From: Polaromonas sp. AET17H-212
Lineage (GTDB): Bacteria > Pseudomonadota > Gammaproteobacteria > Burkholderiales > Burkholderiaceae_C
DNA length: 64,000 bases
Assembly (NCBI RefSeq): GCF_002379085.1
Contig: NZ_NBZW01000007.1
Span: 82,859-146,858 of the forward strand
Reading direction: 5' to 3'
The notes below the pieces were generated by a model. That model saw only the letters and a list, made by a program, of their open reading frames with translations. It made no database searches and was not told the origin of the DNA. Within the stretch, counting starts at the first letter, position 1; every line of letters begins with the position of its first letter. The position numbers were made by a program, and so were the translations under genes. Shown here piece by piece: positions 30,134 through 38,573 of this stretch.

Positions 30134-30967
30134 TCAATAGGTTTTGCTGGCGGGCAGGGCCGCGACGCCGGTCTTGAAACGCGCGGCCAGCGCACTGGTA
30201 TGGCGCACCAGCAGGCTGGTGTCCAGGCCGACGGCCACAAAGGTGGCGCCCATGTCCAGGTGGTGGCGCGCCAAGGTCTCGTCGGTGCTGAGGATGCCGG
30301 CGGCCTTGCCGGCCTTGAGGATGCGGGCTATCGCTTTTTCGATGGCGGCCTGCACGTCCGGGTGGCCCGGGTTGGCGACGTGGCCCAGCGAGGCCGACAG
30401 GTCGGCCGGGCCGATGAACACGCCGTCCACGCCTTCGGTGGCGGCAATGGCGTCGAGATTGTCCAGCGCGGTTTGTGTTTCGGCCTGCACCAGCAGGCAG
30501 ATCTGCGCATTCGCCTCGTGCGCATAGGCCGGGTAGCGCCCCCAGCGCGAAGCGCGTGCGCCGGCCATGCCGCGTACGCCGCCGATGTTCCTGCCCTGCG
30601 CGTCGTACTGCGGATAACGCGTGGCGCGCACCAGCGCAGCGGCCTGCGCCGGCGTGTCGACCATGGGCACCAGCAGGGTTTGCACGCCGATGTCCAGGTA
30701 CTGCTTGATCAGCGCTTCGCCGACATGGCCATGGCCCATGGGCACGCGTGCGATGGGGTGCGAGCCGGGGTAGCCGGCCATCACCTGCAGCTGCGCCAGG
30801 ATGCTGTTGATGTCGTTCGGTGCATGTTCGCCGTCGATCAGCAGCCAGTCAAAACCGGCGCCGGCGCAGATCTCGGTGCTGTAGGGACTGGCCAGGCCCA
30901 GCCAGAGCCCGATCTGCGCGCGCTTTTCAGCCAGGGCCTGCTTGAAGGGATTCAGGGGTGTTTGCAT
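30134..30967 (-). CDS. hpaI: 4-Hydroxy-2-oxoheptane-1,7-dioate aldolase
   Basis: A 277-residue class II (metal) aldolase of the HpcH/HpaI family. It splits 4-hydroxy-2-oxoheptanedioate into pyruvate and succinate semialdehyde, the last step of the homoprotocatechuate pathway. Seen: [31 protein letters not shown] (catalytic His), [20 protein letters not shown] and [12 protein letters not shown]. Order and sequence agree with the enterobacterial HpaI. Confidence 0.94.
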   Translation of the reverse strand: MQTPLNPFKQALAEKRAQIGLWLGLASPYSTEICAGAGFDWLLIDGEHAPNDINSILAQLQVMAGYPGSHPIARVPMGHGHVGEALIKQYLDIGVQTLLVPMVDTPAQAAALVRATRYPQYDAQGRNIGGVRGMAGARASRWGRYPAYAHEANAQICLLVQAETQTALDNLDAIAATEGVDGVFIGPADLSASLGHVANPGHPDVQAAIEKAIARILKAGKAAGILSTDETLARHHLDMGATFVAVGLDTSLLVRHTSALAARFKTGVAALPASKTY

Positions 30968-30983
30968 GGGGTCTCTTTAAACA

Positions 30984-31784
30984 TTAAACAAAGTGAAATT
31001 CAAAACGACCGAGGGGTCCGTAGTCGGCGTCGAAGCGGTCACCGGCCTTTGCAGCGACCGGCCGGGTGAAGGAGCCGGCCAGCACCACCTCGCCAGCTTG
31101 CAGGCCTTCGCCCCAAGGGGCGAGTTTCATGGCCAACCAGGCCACGCCAGTCGCCGGGTGGCCCTGCACGCCGGCGGCCAGGCCGGTTTCCTCGACCACC
31201 CCATTCTGGCGCAGGATGGCGCCGACCCAGGGCAGGTCGATGTCCTGCGGCGACACCTTGCGGCCACCCAGCACGATGCCGGCGTTGGCGGCGTTGTCGC
31301 TGATGGTGTCCTGCACCTTGCGCATGGTCTTGCTGTGGCGGTCGAACTGCTCGATGCGCGCGTCGATGATCTCGATCGCGGGTTGTACATAGTCGGTGGC
31401 ATCCAGCACATCGTCGATCGTGATGTGTGTGCCTTCCAGCTTCTTCTTCAGGATGAAGGCCAGCTCGACCTCGACACGCGGCGCGATGAAGCGGGCCGCC
31501 GGGATGTCGCCGGGCTCGAAAAACATGTCGTCCAGCAGCGTGCCGTAGTCGGGCTCGTCAATCTGGCTGGAGATCTGCATCGCGCGCGAGGTCAGGCCGA
31601 TCTTGTGGCCCCTGGCCACGCGCCCTCCGGCGAGCTTCATCTGCACCCAGGCGCGTGAAATGGCGTAACCGTCCTCCACGGTCATGCCGGGGTAACGTTT
31701 TGAAAAATGCTCGACCTGGATGCGGGTCTTCTCGCTGTGGTCCAGTTCAGCGGCCAGCTGGGCGATGAGTTCGGGGCTGAGCAT
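30984..31784 (-). CDS. hpaH: 2-Oxohepta-3-ene-1,7-dioate hydratase
   Basis: A 266-residue hydratase of the FAH-like fold that adds water to 2-oxohept-3-enedioate. Seen: [42 protein letters not shown] (metal-binding Glu residues) and the late [20 protein letters not shown] and VLAGSFTRP. It is the step before HpaI, and the genes are only 16 bases apart. Confidence 0.94.
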   Translation of the reverse strand: MLSPELIAQLAAELDHSEKTRIQVEHFSKRYPGMTVEDGYAISRAWVQMKLAGGRVARGHKIGLTSRAMQISSQIDEPDYGTLLDDMFFEPGDIPAARFIAPRVEVELAFILKKKLEGTHITIDDVLDATDYVQPAIEIIDARIEQFDRHSKTMRKVQDTISDNAANAGIVLGGRKVSPQDIDLPWVGAILRQNGVVEETGLAAGVQGHPATGVAWLAMKLAPWGEGLQAGEVVLAGSFTRPVAAKAGDRFDADYGPLGRFEFHFV

Positions 31785-31786
31785 GG

Positions 31787-32194
31787 TCAGGTGGTCTGAA
31801 AGAGCGGATGGAGATTGCTGTGTTTGCCGTCGTAGACCTGCCCGGGGCTTTCGTCCACTTGCAGCGTGATGCCGATCAGCCGATTCTTCATCAAGGAGCC
31901 AAAGTGGGCTGTAGCCATCGCCAGCAAAGCGTCGCCAGCTCTCTTTTTAGTAGCGTCCGAGCGACCGGCGGCCATGCGCAGGTTCAGGTAGACAAAGGCG
32001 TAGTCCTGCTTCCCGTCGGCCACCGCGTAATGCGCGGCCGGGTAGGCCAGCACCCGCGTGCCGCCGGTGGGGAAGACCTGTTTGCCTTCGTCGTCCTGCA
32101 CGGCGAGCATGGTGTCGGCCAGCGCGCGGCACAGCGCCGTCATGTCGGTGGTGGTCTCGAGGTTGGGGGTGTAGAGGATGACGAGATGGGGCAT
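31787..32194 (-). CDS. hpaF: 5-Carboxymethyl-2-hydroxymuconate delta-isomerase
   Basis: A 135-residue tautomerase-superfamily enzyme that moves the double bond of 5-carboxymethyl-2-hydroxymuconate. It starts [11 protein letters not shown], giving the catalytic Pro at position 2 after removal of Met, and contains [21 protein letters not shown] and [14 protein letters not shown] [11 protein letters not shown]. This fixes the start at 32194; the longer open frame upstream overlaps hpaD and has no conserved sequence. hpaH starts three bases after it. Confidence 0.92.
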   Translation of the reverse strand: MPHLVILYTPNLETTTDMTALCRALADTMLAVQDDEGKQVFPTGGTRVLAYPAAHYAVADGKQDYAFVYLNLRMAAGRSDATKKRAGDALLAMATAHFGSLMKNRLIGITLQVDESPGQVYDGKHSNLHPLFQTT

Positions 32195-32208
32195 GGTGTC
32201 TTGTTTGG

Positions 32209-33132
32209 TCAGAGCCGGCTCGCGGCCTGGTAGCCGTGCGCGGACGAGGCCTGCGCGGCGGGAATGGCGGCACCGGTTTGTGGCGTGACCGGAAACACCG
32301 CGTTGATCTGCCCCGTGCCCGAGGCGCCGAAGTAGGGCGTGATGACCTCGGCCTGGCCGTCGTAGTCGGACCAGCCCAGCGCGCCCAGCAGCATGGCGGT
32401 GTCGTGCATGAAGCCTTCGCCATGGCCCTTGGCGGCGTACTCGGGCAACATGGCGCAGAAGTCCTTCCAGTCGCCGCGCTGCCACATGCGCACCACCTCA
32501 TGGTCGAGGTGTTCGAGGAAGGGGCTCCAGACCTTGAAGGCGTAGTCGGGCGCCAGGCCGTTCTGCGCAAAGCGGTGCGACAGCGAGCCGCTGGCAAAAA
32601 AGGCCACCGTGCCGTCGTACTCGTCTTCAATCGCGCGGCGCATGGCCCAGCCCAGGCGTGCACTGTCGTTCAGGTAATGCGCCTGGCACAGCGCCGAGAC
32701 CGACACCACCTGGTAGTGCTGGTCGGCGTTCATGTAACGCATGGGCACCAGCGTGCCGTACTCCGGGTTCAAGGTGGTGGCGTCGTGTGCCAGGGTTTCC
32801 ACGCCGTGCGCATTGCAGACGCTGGCCAGCAACTGGCCTAGTGCCGGGTTGCCCGGAAACTCGAAGCCCATGTTGCTGATGAAGTGCGGCAGCTCGTTGC
32901 TGGTGTACAGGCCCTTGAAGTGCGGCGCGCAGTTGATGTGGTAGTTCGCATTGACCAGCCAGTGGGTGTCGAACACCACGAGGGTGTCCACGCCCAGGGC
33001 GCGGCAACGCTGGTCAATTTCCCGGTGCCCATCAATCGCGTCCTGCCGCGTGCCCTGGCGCGGGCCGTCCAGCTCGCTGAGGTACATCGAAGGCACGTGG
33101 GTGATTTTGGCGGCGAGAGCCAGTGTTCCCAT
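32209..33132 (-). CDS. hpaD: 3,4-Dihydroxyphenylacetate 2,3-dioxygenase
   Basis: A 307-residue extradiol ring-cleavage dioxygenase of the LigB (class III) type. It opens homoprotocatechuate to 5-carboxymethyl-2-hydroxymuconic semialdehyde with Fe(II). Seen: MGTLALAAKITHVPSM at the N-terminus, VVFDTHWLVN (iron His), TSNELPHFI, LEYGTLVPMRYMN-like sequence and FASGSLSHRF. I chose ATG 33132: GGGGAG lies seven bases ahead, it is two bases past the hpaE stop, and orthologues begin here; a TTG at 33147 is less likely. The C-terminus is about 25 residues longer than in enterobacteria. Confidence 0.94.
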   Translation of the reverse strand: MGTLALAAKITHVPSMYLSELDGPRQGTRQDAIDGHREIDQRCRALGVDTLVVFDTHWLVNANYHINCAPHFKGLYTSNELPHFISNMGFEFPGNPALGQLLASVCNAHGVETLAHDATTLNPEYGTLVPMRYMNADQHYQVVSVSALCQAHYLNDSARLGWAMRRAIEDEYDGTVAFFASGSLSHRFAQNGLAPDYAFKVWSPFLEHLDHEVVRMWQRGDWKDFCAMLPEYAAKGHGEGFMHDTAMLLGALGWSDYDGQAEVITPYFGASGTGQINAVFPVTPQTGAAIPAAQASSAHGYQAASRL

Positions 33133-33134
33133 GT

Positions 33135-34598
33135 TCAGGCTCCCCAATGCGGGATGTGATGACTTCCCAGTGACACGGCGACGTTCTTGGGTTCACAGAA
33201 CACCTCGTAACTCCAGGTGCCGCCCTCGCGCCCGGTCCCCGAACCCTTGGTGCCGCCAAACGGCTGGCGCAAATCGCGCACGTTCTGGCTGTTGACGAAA
33301 CACATGCCGGCTTCGACGGCCGCGGCCACCCGATGGGCGCGGCCGAGGTTCTCGGTCCAGACATAACTCGACAGGCCATATTGCGTGTCGTTGGCCAGGC
33401 GGATCGCGTCGGCTTCGTCCCTGAACGGGATCAGGCAGGCGACCGGGCCGAAGATTTCTTCCTGGGCAATCCGCATGCGGTTGTCGACATCGGCAAACAC
33501 CGTGGGCAGCACGTAATTGCCTTTTTTCACGCGCTCCGGCAGGTCCGGCGCGCCCAGCCCGCCACACAGCAGCGTCGCGCCCTCTTTCGGGCCCAACTCG
33601 ATGTAGCTGCGCACCTTGGCCAGGTGGGCCTGTGAAACCATCGGGCCAATGGTGGTGGCTTCGTCGAGTGGATCGCCGACCTTGATGCGTTTGGCGCGTT
33701 CCACGAACCTCGCAGTGAAGTCGGCGTAGATCGACTGCTGCACCAGGATGCGGCTGCCGGCGGTGCAGCGTTCGCCGTTGTTGGAAAAAATCATGAACAC
33801 CGCAGCATCAAGGGCGCGTTCGAGGTTCGCGTCCTCAAAAATCACGAACGGTGATTTGCCGCCCAGTTCCATGCTGAATTTTTTCAGGCCGGCGGCCTGC
33901 ACGATGCGGTTGCCGGTGGCGGTCGAGCCAGTGAAAGAGATCGCGCGTACATCGGGGTGGCGGCACAGCGGCTCACCGGCTTCCTTGCCGGTGCCATGCA
34001 CGATGTTGAGCACGCCCGGTGGTATGCCGGCTTCCAGCGCAAGTTCTCCGAGACGCGCCGCCGTCATCGGCGACAGCTCGCTCATCTTCAGCACCGCGGT
34101 GTTGCCAAACGCCAGGCAGGGCGCGACCTTCCAGGTGGCCGTCATGAAGGGCACGTTCCACGGCGAGATCAGCGCACAGACGCCGGTCGGGTGGTACAGC
34201 GTGTAGTTCAGGTGGGTTTCGGTCGGGTAGGTGTGGCCGTCGACACGCGTGCACATCTCGGCAAAATAATAGAAATTGTCGGCTGCGCGCGGAATCAGCT
34301 GCTTGCCGGTTTGCGCAATCACCTGGCCGCAGTCGTTGGTCTCCATCTGCGCGATCTCGGGCACCTGCGCGGCAATCAGGTCGCCGAGCTTGCGGATGAG
34401 TTTTGCGCGTTGTGGTGCCGGCATGCCGGCCCACTTCGGGAAGGCCTCTTTCGCGGCGGCGACGGCGGCGTTGACTTCGGCTTCGCCGCCCGCAGCGACT
34501 TCGGCCAGCACGTCCTGTGTGGCGGGGTTGACGGTTTCGAAATAGCTGCTGCCGGCGACGGTCTTGCCATTGATGAGGTGATCTATTTTCATGTTCAT
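33135..34598 (-). CDS. hpaE: 5-Carboxymethyl-2-hydroxymuconate semialdehyde dehydrogenase
   Basis: A 487-residue NAD-dependent aldehyde dehydrogenase. The catalytic Glu is in SMELGGKSPF and Cys in NGERCTAGSR; SPWNVPFMTATWKVAP and FTGSTATG bind the cofactor. It oxidises the semialdehyde released by HpaD. The start overlaps the hpaG2 stop by four bases. An alternative start two codons later (MKIDH) is equally possible. Confidence 0.94.
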   Translation of the reverse strand: MNMKIDHLINGKTVAGSSYFETVNPATQDVLAEVAAGGEAEVNAAVAAAKEAFPKWAGMPAPQRAKLIRKLGDLIAAQVPEIAQMETNDCGQVIAQTGKQLIPRAADNFYYFAEMCTRVDGHTYPTETHLNYTLYHPTGVCALISPWNVPFMTATWKVAPCLAFGNTAVLKMSELSPMTAARLGELALEAGIPPGVLNIVHGTGKEAGEPLCRHPDVRAISFTGSTATGNRIVQAAGLKKFSMELGGKSPFVIFEDANLERALDAAVFMIFSNNGERCTAGSRILVQQSIYADFTARFVERAKRIKVGDPLDEATTIGPMVSQAHLAKVRSYIELGPKEGATLLCGGLGAPDLPERVKKGNYVLPTVFADVDNRMRIAQEEIFGPVACLIPFRDEADAIRLANDTQYGLSSYVWTENLGRAHRVAAAVEAGMCFVNSQNVRDLRQPFGGTKGSGTGREGGTWSYEVFCEPKNVAVSLGSHHIPHWGA

Positions 34599-35341
34599 TC
34601 AATCGTGTTGAAAAGTTCGCCCAGGCCCTCGATGCGGGTGACAACCACATCGCCGCTCCGGCAATCGACCACGCCGTCGGGTGTGCCGGTCAGGATCAGG
34701 TCGCCGGGCTGCAGCGTCATGAAGTTGCTGAAATACTCGATTAAAAACGGCACGTCGAAAATCATGTCGCGCGTGTTGCCGGACTGCGTGACTTCGCCGT
34801 TGACGGTGGTCTGCAGGGCCAGTGCCATCGGGTCGGCGATGTCTGCCGCATCGACCAGCCAGGGCCCGAGCGGCGTGCAGCCGTCGCGGTTTTTCACGCG
34901 CAGATTCGGCCGGTACCAGTTTTCGAGGTAGTCGCGGATCGCGTAGTCGTTGGCAATGGTGTAGCCGGCGATGAAGTCGTACGCGTCGGCGCGTTGGACC
35001 TTTTTGGCCGTCCGGCCGACGACCACCGTGAGTTCACACTCGTAATGCATGAACTGCACACCGACCGGCCGGCGTGTGAACTGCCGGTGGCCGGTCAGCG
35101 TGCCCTCGCCCTTGATGAACACCAGCGGTTCTTCGGGCGCCTTGAATGCGAGTTCTTTCGCGTGGTCGGCGTAATTCAGGCCCAGCGCAAGAATGGTGCG
35201 CGGACGCGGCGTGGCCGCCAGCGGCGGCAGCCAGGTGACGGTATCTTCACTGACGAGTCGACCGTCATCGAGCAGCAGTCGGCCGTCGCGCTCGACGGCG
35301 TGTTGTGCCCTGCCTTCGTACACAACGCGGGCGTGCTTCAT
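34595..35341 (-). CDS. hpaG2: Homoprotocatechuate decarboxylase/isomerase, HpaG C-terminal half
   Basis: A 248-residue FAH-family protein with ILALGLNYADHAKE, EPLVFIKGEGTLTGH, HYECELTVVVG (metal Glu residues) and the end LILTGTPDGV. In enterobacteria HpaG is one fused two-domain protein of about 430 residues that decarboxylates 5-oxopent-3-ene-1,2,5-tricarboxylate and isomerises the product; here the halves are two genes overlapping by ATGA. This half is usually the decarboxylase partner. Confidence 0.92.
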   Translation of the reverse strand: MKHARVVYEGRAQHAVERDGRLLLDDGRLVSEDTVTWLPPLAATPRPRTILALGLNYADHAKELAFKAPEEPLVFIKGEGTLTGHRQFTRRPVGVQFMHYECELTVVVGRTAKKVQRADAYDFIAGYTIANDYAIRDYLENWYRPNLRVKNRDGCTPLGPWLVDAADIADPMALALQTTVNGEVTQSGNTRDMIFDVPFLIEYFSNFMTLQPGDLILTGTPDGVVDCRSGDVVVTRIEGLGELFNTIE

Positions 35342-35961
35342 GACGCCTCCGCCACCAGCGTGTTGCTCAGCAACCCGAATCCCGGTGCCGTGATGTCCAT
35401 GCGGTCACCCACTTTGGCCAGCGGCCGGCCCGCATCGCAGCCCAGCATCAGCACGTCGCCGGGGCGCAGCGTCATGAAGGCGCCGACATCGGCCAGCAGC
35501 CGGGCGGCGTCGCGCACCAGGTGGCTGAAGTTAACGGTTTGTTTGAGCTCGCCATTGATGCGTACTTCCAGAGTGAAGCCCGAAGGATTGCCAGCTTCGC
35601 TGGCCGGCACCAGGCGCTCGCCAATGCCGAGAAAGCCGTCCAGGCATTTGAACTTGACGGGCGGCCGGAAAAAGCTGGCGTGCGGAATCGACAGGTCGTT
35701 CACCAGCACGTAGCCCGCCACTGCGCCGGCCTCAGCCATCACCATGGCGATGCTGGCGCCGACTTCGACCTCGGGGACCCGAGCCGGCACCGGGATGCTG
35801 GCGCCGCTGGCGCTCCAGGTGTTGGCCGGCTTGACATACAGAACCGGCGCCTGGGGCGGCGCCTTGTAGGGCGGCTGGTTCATCTGCGGTGCCAGCGCCT
35901 CGACCTCCACGCGGAAGTTCAGCAGCGTGCCGTAAACCGTGCCGGATGGCATGAAGCTCAT
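35338..35961 (-). CDS. hpaG1: Homoprotocatechuate decarboxylase/isomerase, HpaG N-terminal half
   Basis: A 207-residue FAH-like domain with MPSGTVYGTLLNFRVE, APVLYVKPANTWSASG, EVEVGASIAMVMAEA and the end LMLGCDAGRPLAKVGD. It corresponds to the N-terminal half of fused HpaG and probably forms a complex with HpaG2. It overlaps hpaR upstream and hpaG2 downstream by four bases each, so the three are translationally coupled. Confidence 0.92.
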   Translation of the reverse strand: MSFMPSGTVYGTLLNFRVEVEALAPQMNQPPYKAPPQAPVLYVKPANTWSASGASIPVPARVPEVEVGASIAMVMAEAGAVAGYVLVNDLSIPHASFFRPPVKFKCLDGFLGIGERLVPASEAGNPSGFTLEVRINGELKQTVNFSHLVRDAARLLADVGAFMTLRPGDVLMLGCDAGRPLAKVGDRMDITAPGFGLLSNTLVAEAS

Positions 35962-36389
35962 GGCTGCTCCAGTGCAATCACTTTGTCGAGCAGTTCGTAC
36001 AGCTGTGCCAGGCTCTGTTTGCCCAAGGTCTTTTCCATCCAGGCGTAGTGCGCCTCAATCGTCTGCGACAGGGTGTCGACCAGCTGCATGCCTTTGTCCG
36101 TCGCCTCGACCACAGTACGGCGCTGGTCGGCCGGGTCCCGCGCGCGGCGGATCAGGCCGTCGCGTTCCATGCGGGTCAGCACGCCGGTCAGGCTGGGGCC
36201 GAGGATGAAAGCCTCGCGCGCAACCTTGCCGGTTTCGACCACGCCGTGTTCGCCGAGCACCCGTAACACACGCCATTGCTGGTCGCTCAGTGCGTGCTCG
36301 CGCAGGCGCGGCCGGGTATGCGCCATCACGGACTCGCGCGCCTGCAACAGCAGGCGGGGCAGGTTGCGGTGGGTAAAAGGGGTAGTCAT
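35958..36389 (-). CDS. hpaR: Homoprotocatechuate degradation operon repressor, MarR family
   Basis: A 143-residue winged-helix protein. It shows the HpaR pattern LLQARESVMAHTRPRL, ALSDQQWRVLRVL, ILGPSLTGVLTRMERDGLI (recognition helix) and DPADQRRTVVEAT (wing). In E. coli HpaR represses the meta-cleavage operon and is released by pathway aromatics. Here it is the first gene of the operon, so it should be autoregulated through the palindrome 17 bases upstream of its start. Confidence 0.93.
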   Translation of the reverse strand: MTTPFTHRNLPRLLLQARESVMAHTRPRLREHALSDQQWRVLRVLGEHGVVETGKVAREAFILGPSLTGVLTRMERDGLIRRARDPADQRRTVVEATDKGMQLVDTLSQTIEAHYAWMEKTLGKQSLAQLYELLDKVIALEQP

Positions 36390-36405
36390 GCAGGGCAGCG
36401 AAATT

Positions 36406-36421
36406 ATTTAACATGTTAAAT
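36406..36421. promoter_or_regulatory. Perfect palindrome, likely HpaR operator
   Basis: ATTTAACATGTTAAAT is a perfect 16-base palindrome, 17 bases upstream of hpaR. MarR-family repressors bind such AT-rich palindromes between -10/-35 and start. It is the only clear dyad between hpaR and radA apart from the LexA-like box. Confidence 0.7.
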
Positions 36422-36467
36422 GAAATGACGCTTTCCTGCCCATCCCCTGCTTGCTGGGAGTTACCCG

Positions 36468-36487
36468 TACTGTGAATAAGTACAGTA
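36468..36487. promoter_or_regulatory. LexA (SOS) box upstream of radA
   Basis: TACTGTGAATAAGTACAGTA fits the LexA consensus TACTGT-N8-ACAGTA at all twelve defined positions. It ends ten bases before the radA start codon, so LexA bound here would block initiation or elongation. No other ribosome site or promoter is obvious in the short spacer. Confidence 0.75.
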
Positions 36488-36497
36488 ATATCGCCGC

Positions 36498-37865
36498 ATG
36501 GCCAAAGACAAGACGATTTACACCTGCACCGAATGCGGCGGCACCAGCCCCAAATGGCTGGGCAAGTGCCCGCATTGCGGCGCCTGGAACACGCTGATCG
36601 AGTCGGTCGCGGAGAGCCCCTCGCCGATGAAAAACCGTTTTGCCTCGCTGGCCAAACCGTCGGAAGTCGCGACCCTGGCCGACATCGAAGCCACCGACAT
36701 GGCGCGCACCCCGACCGGCCACGAGGAACTGGACCGCGTCCTCGGCGGCGGCATTGTCGAAGGCGGCGTGGTGCTGATCGGCGGCGACCCGGGCATCGGC
36801 AAGTCCACCTTGCTGCTGCAGGCGCTCGATTCGCTGCAGCGCGCCGGACTCGACACCCTGTATGTCACTGGTGAAGAAAGCGGCGCCCAAGTCGCGCTGC
36901 GTTCGCGCCGGCTCGGGCTGGACGGCTCGCAGGTCAAGGTGCTGGCGGAGATCCAGCTCGAGAAAATCCTCGCCACGCTGGAGGCCACGCGGCCGGCCGT
37001 GGCCGTGATCGATTCCATCCAGACCGTGTATTCCGAGCAGCTCACGTCGGCGCCGGGCTCGGTCGCCCAGGTGCGCGAATGTGCGGCTCACCTGACACGT
37101 GCCGCCAAGTCCAGCGGCGTCTGCATCATTCTGGTCGGCCATGTGACCAAGGAAGGCGCGCTCGCCGGTCCGCGTGTGCTTGAACACATGGTGGATACCG
37201 TGCTCTATTTCGAGGGCGACACGCATTCCAGTTTTCGCCTGGTGCGCGCGATCAAGAACCGCTTTGGTGCGGTCAACGAGATCGGCGTGTTTGCCATGAC
37301 CGAAAAAGGCCTGAAAGGCGTGACGAATCCCAGTGCCATTTTCCTGAGCCAGCACAGCGAGCCGGTGCCGGGCAGCTGTGTGCTGGTGACGCTGGAGGGC
37401 ACGCGTCCGCTGCTGGTGGAAATCCAGGCGCTGGTCGACAGCGGCGGCCCGAGTCCGCGCCGCCTGTCGGTGGGCCTGGACCGCGACCGCCTGGCCATGC
37501 TGCTGGCGGTGCTGCACCGCCACGCCGGCATTGCCTGCATGGACCAGGACGTGTTTGTCAACGCGGTCGGCGGCGTGCGCATCAGCGAGCCGGCGGCTGA
37601 TCTGTCGGTGCTGCTGGCGATCACCTCCAGCCTGCGCGGCAAGCCGCTGCCCAAGGGTTTCATCGCCTTTGGCGAGGTCGGGCTGGCCGGTGAGGTGCGG
37701 CCCGCGCCGCGTGGCCAGGAGCGGCTCAAGGAAGCGGCCAAGCTGGGCTTCAGCGTAGCCGTGGTGCCCAAGGCCAATGCGCCGAAAAAGCCCATCGAAG
37801 GCCTGACCATCCATGCGGTCGAACGTGTGGAGCAGGCGATCGAGGTGGTGCGAAGCCTCGCGTAG
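36498..37865 (+). CDS. radA: DNA repair protein RadA
   Basis: A 455-residue RecA-like branch-migration ATPase. In order: C4 zinc finger (YTCTECGG, CPHCGAW), Walker A GGDPGIGKSTLL, the RadA-specific KNRFGAVNEIG motif and a C-terminal Lon-protease-like domain (GKPLPKGFIAFGEVGLAGEVRP). It processes recombination intermediates. A perfect LexA box directly upstream suggests SOS induction. In related genomes it typically follows alr; the hpa island lies between them here. Confidence 0.95.
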   Translation: MAKDKTIYTCTECGGTSPKWLGKCPHCGAWNTLIESVAESPSPMKNRFASLAKPSEVATLADIEATDMARTPTGHEELDRVLGGGIVEGGVVLIGGDPGIGKSTLLLQALDSLQRAGLDTLYVTGEESGAQVALRSRRLGLDGSQVKVLAEIQLEKILATLEATRPAVAVIDSIQTVYSEQLTSAPGSVAQVRECAAHLTRAAKSSGVCIILVGHVTKEGALAGPRVLEHMVDTVLYFEGDTHSSFRLVRAIKNRFGAVNEIGVFAMTEKGLKGVTNPSAIFLSQHSEPVPGSCVLVTLEGTRPLLVEIQALVDSGGPSPRRLSVGLDRDRLAMLLAVLHRHAGIACMDQDVFVNAVGGVRISEPAADLSVLLAITSSLRGKPLPKGFIAFGEVGLAGEVRPAPRGQERLKEAAKLGFSVAVVPKANAPKKPIEGLTIHAVERVEQAIEVVRSLA

Positions 37866-37894
37866 CGGGATCCGCCATGGTGCGGCGAATGAAA

Positions 37895-37960
37895 TGCTAT
37901 CAAATAGATAGCTATTAGCGCCCAACCTGTCTGGGCTGAAGGCCAATTTTGCTTGAAAAT
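37895..37960 (+). repeat. Dispersed repeat family A, full intergenic copy
   Basis: TGCTATCAAATAGATAGCTA, TTAGCGCCCAACC, TGGGCTGAAGGCC, AATTTTGCTTGAAAAT: this is the best preserved free copy and served as reference for the others. The head is an inverted repeat (TAGCTAT/ATAGCTA). It lies between radA and a small membrane protein gene. Confidence 0.8.
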
Positions 37961-38040
37961 ACCAAGTGACGATGGCCGTGCGGAAGCCCGTACGCACTCC
38001 CCGCAGCCGGGAGGCGGCCGGTGGCTGCGAAAATAGCGCC

Positions 38041-38475
38041 ATGAACTTCCAGAAAATTCTTGTTCCGATTGCCGGCGTCGCCGTGGTGGTGCTGGCTTAC
38101 CGCGGGTTTGGCTGGGCCGGTGTGGCGGCTGCGGTCGGCGGCCTGATGATGTGGCTGCTGCTCCACTTCACCCGCATGATGCAGGTGCTCAGGCGCGCGG
38201 CCAACCGGCCCATCGGTTATGTCGACAGCGCCGTCATGCTCAATGCCAAGCTCAAACCGGGCATGACGCTGCTGCATGTGGTGGCCATGACCCGAAGCCT
38301 GGGCGCGCTGCAATCCGACAAGGACGCGCAACCCGAGGTGTTCCGCTGGACCGATGGCGGCCAGTCGCATGTCACCTGCACCTTTGTCGGCGGCAAGCTG
38401 GCGCAGCATGAACTTTTCAGGCCGCCGGTGACGGATTCGCTGCCGGCCGCCGAGGGCCCGCCGCCCGGCCCGTAA
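38041..38475 (+). CDS. Conserved hypothetical membrane protein
   Basis: A 144-residue protein with two hydrophobic segments at the N-terminus (VPIAGVAVVVLAYRGFGW and AAVGGLMMWLLLHFTRMM) followed by a soluble part with MTLLHVVAMTRSLG and a Pro-rich end. I do not recognise a named family; similar small proteins occur next to ilvE in Comamonadaceae to my knowledge. The start at 38041 is preferred because the hydrophobic segment begins there; an earlier ATG exists at 37966 but would add a charged extension. Confidence 0.65.
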   Translation: MNFQKILVPIAGVAVVVLAYRGFGWAGVAAAVGGLMMWLLLHFTRMMQVLRRAANRPIGYVDSAVMLNAKLKPGMTLLHVVAMTRSLGALQSDKDAQPEVFRWTDGGQSHVTCTFVGGKLAQHELFRPPVTDSLPAAEGPPPGP

Positions 38476-38573
38476 AATCAGCGTTTCGGGTTTTTCGGCA
38501 GGTTTGCCGGCCCCGCCGGCAGCAGGCCAGATGCCGGGAACCCTTTCACGACATTCATCACAGGATCAGCACC

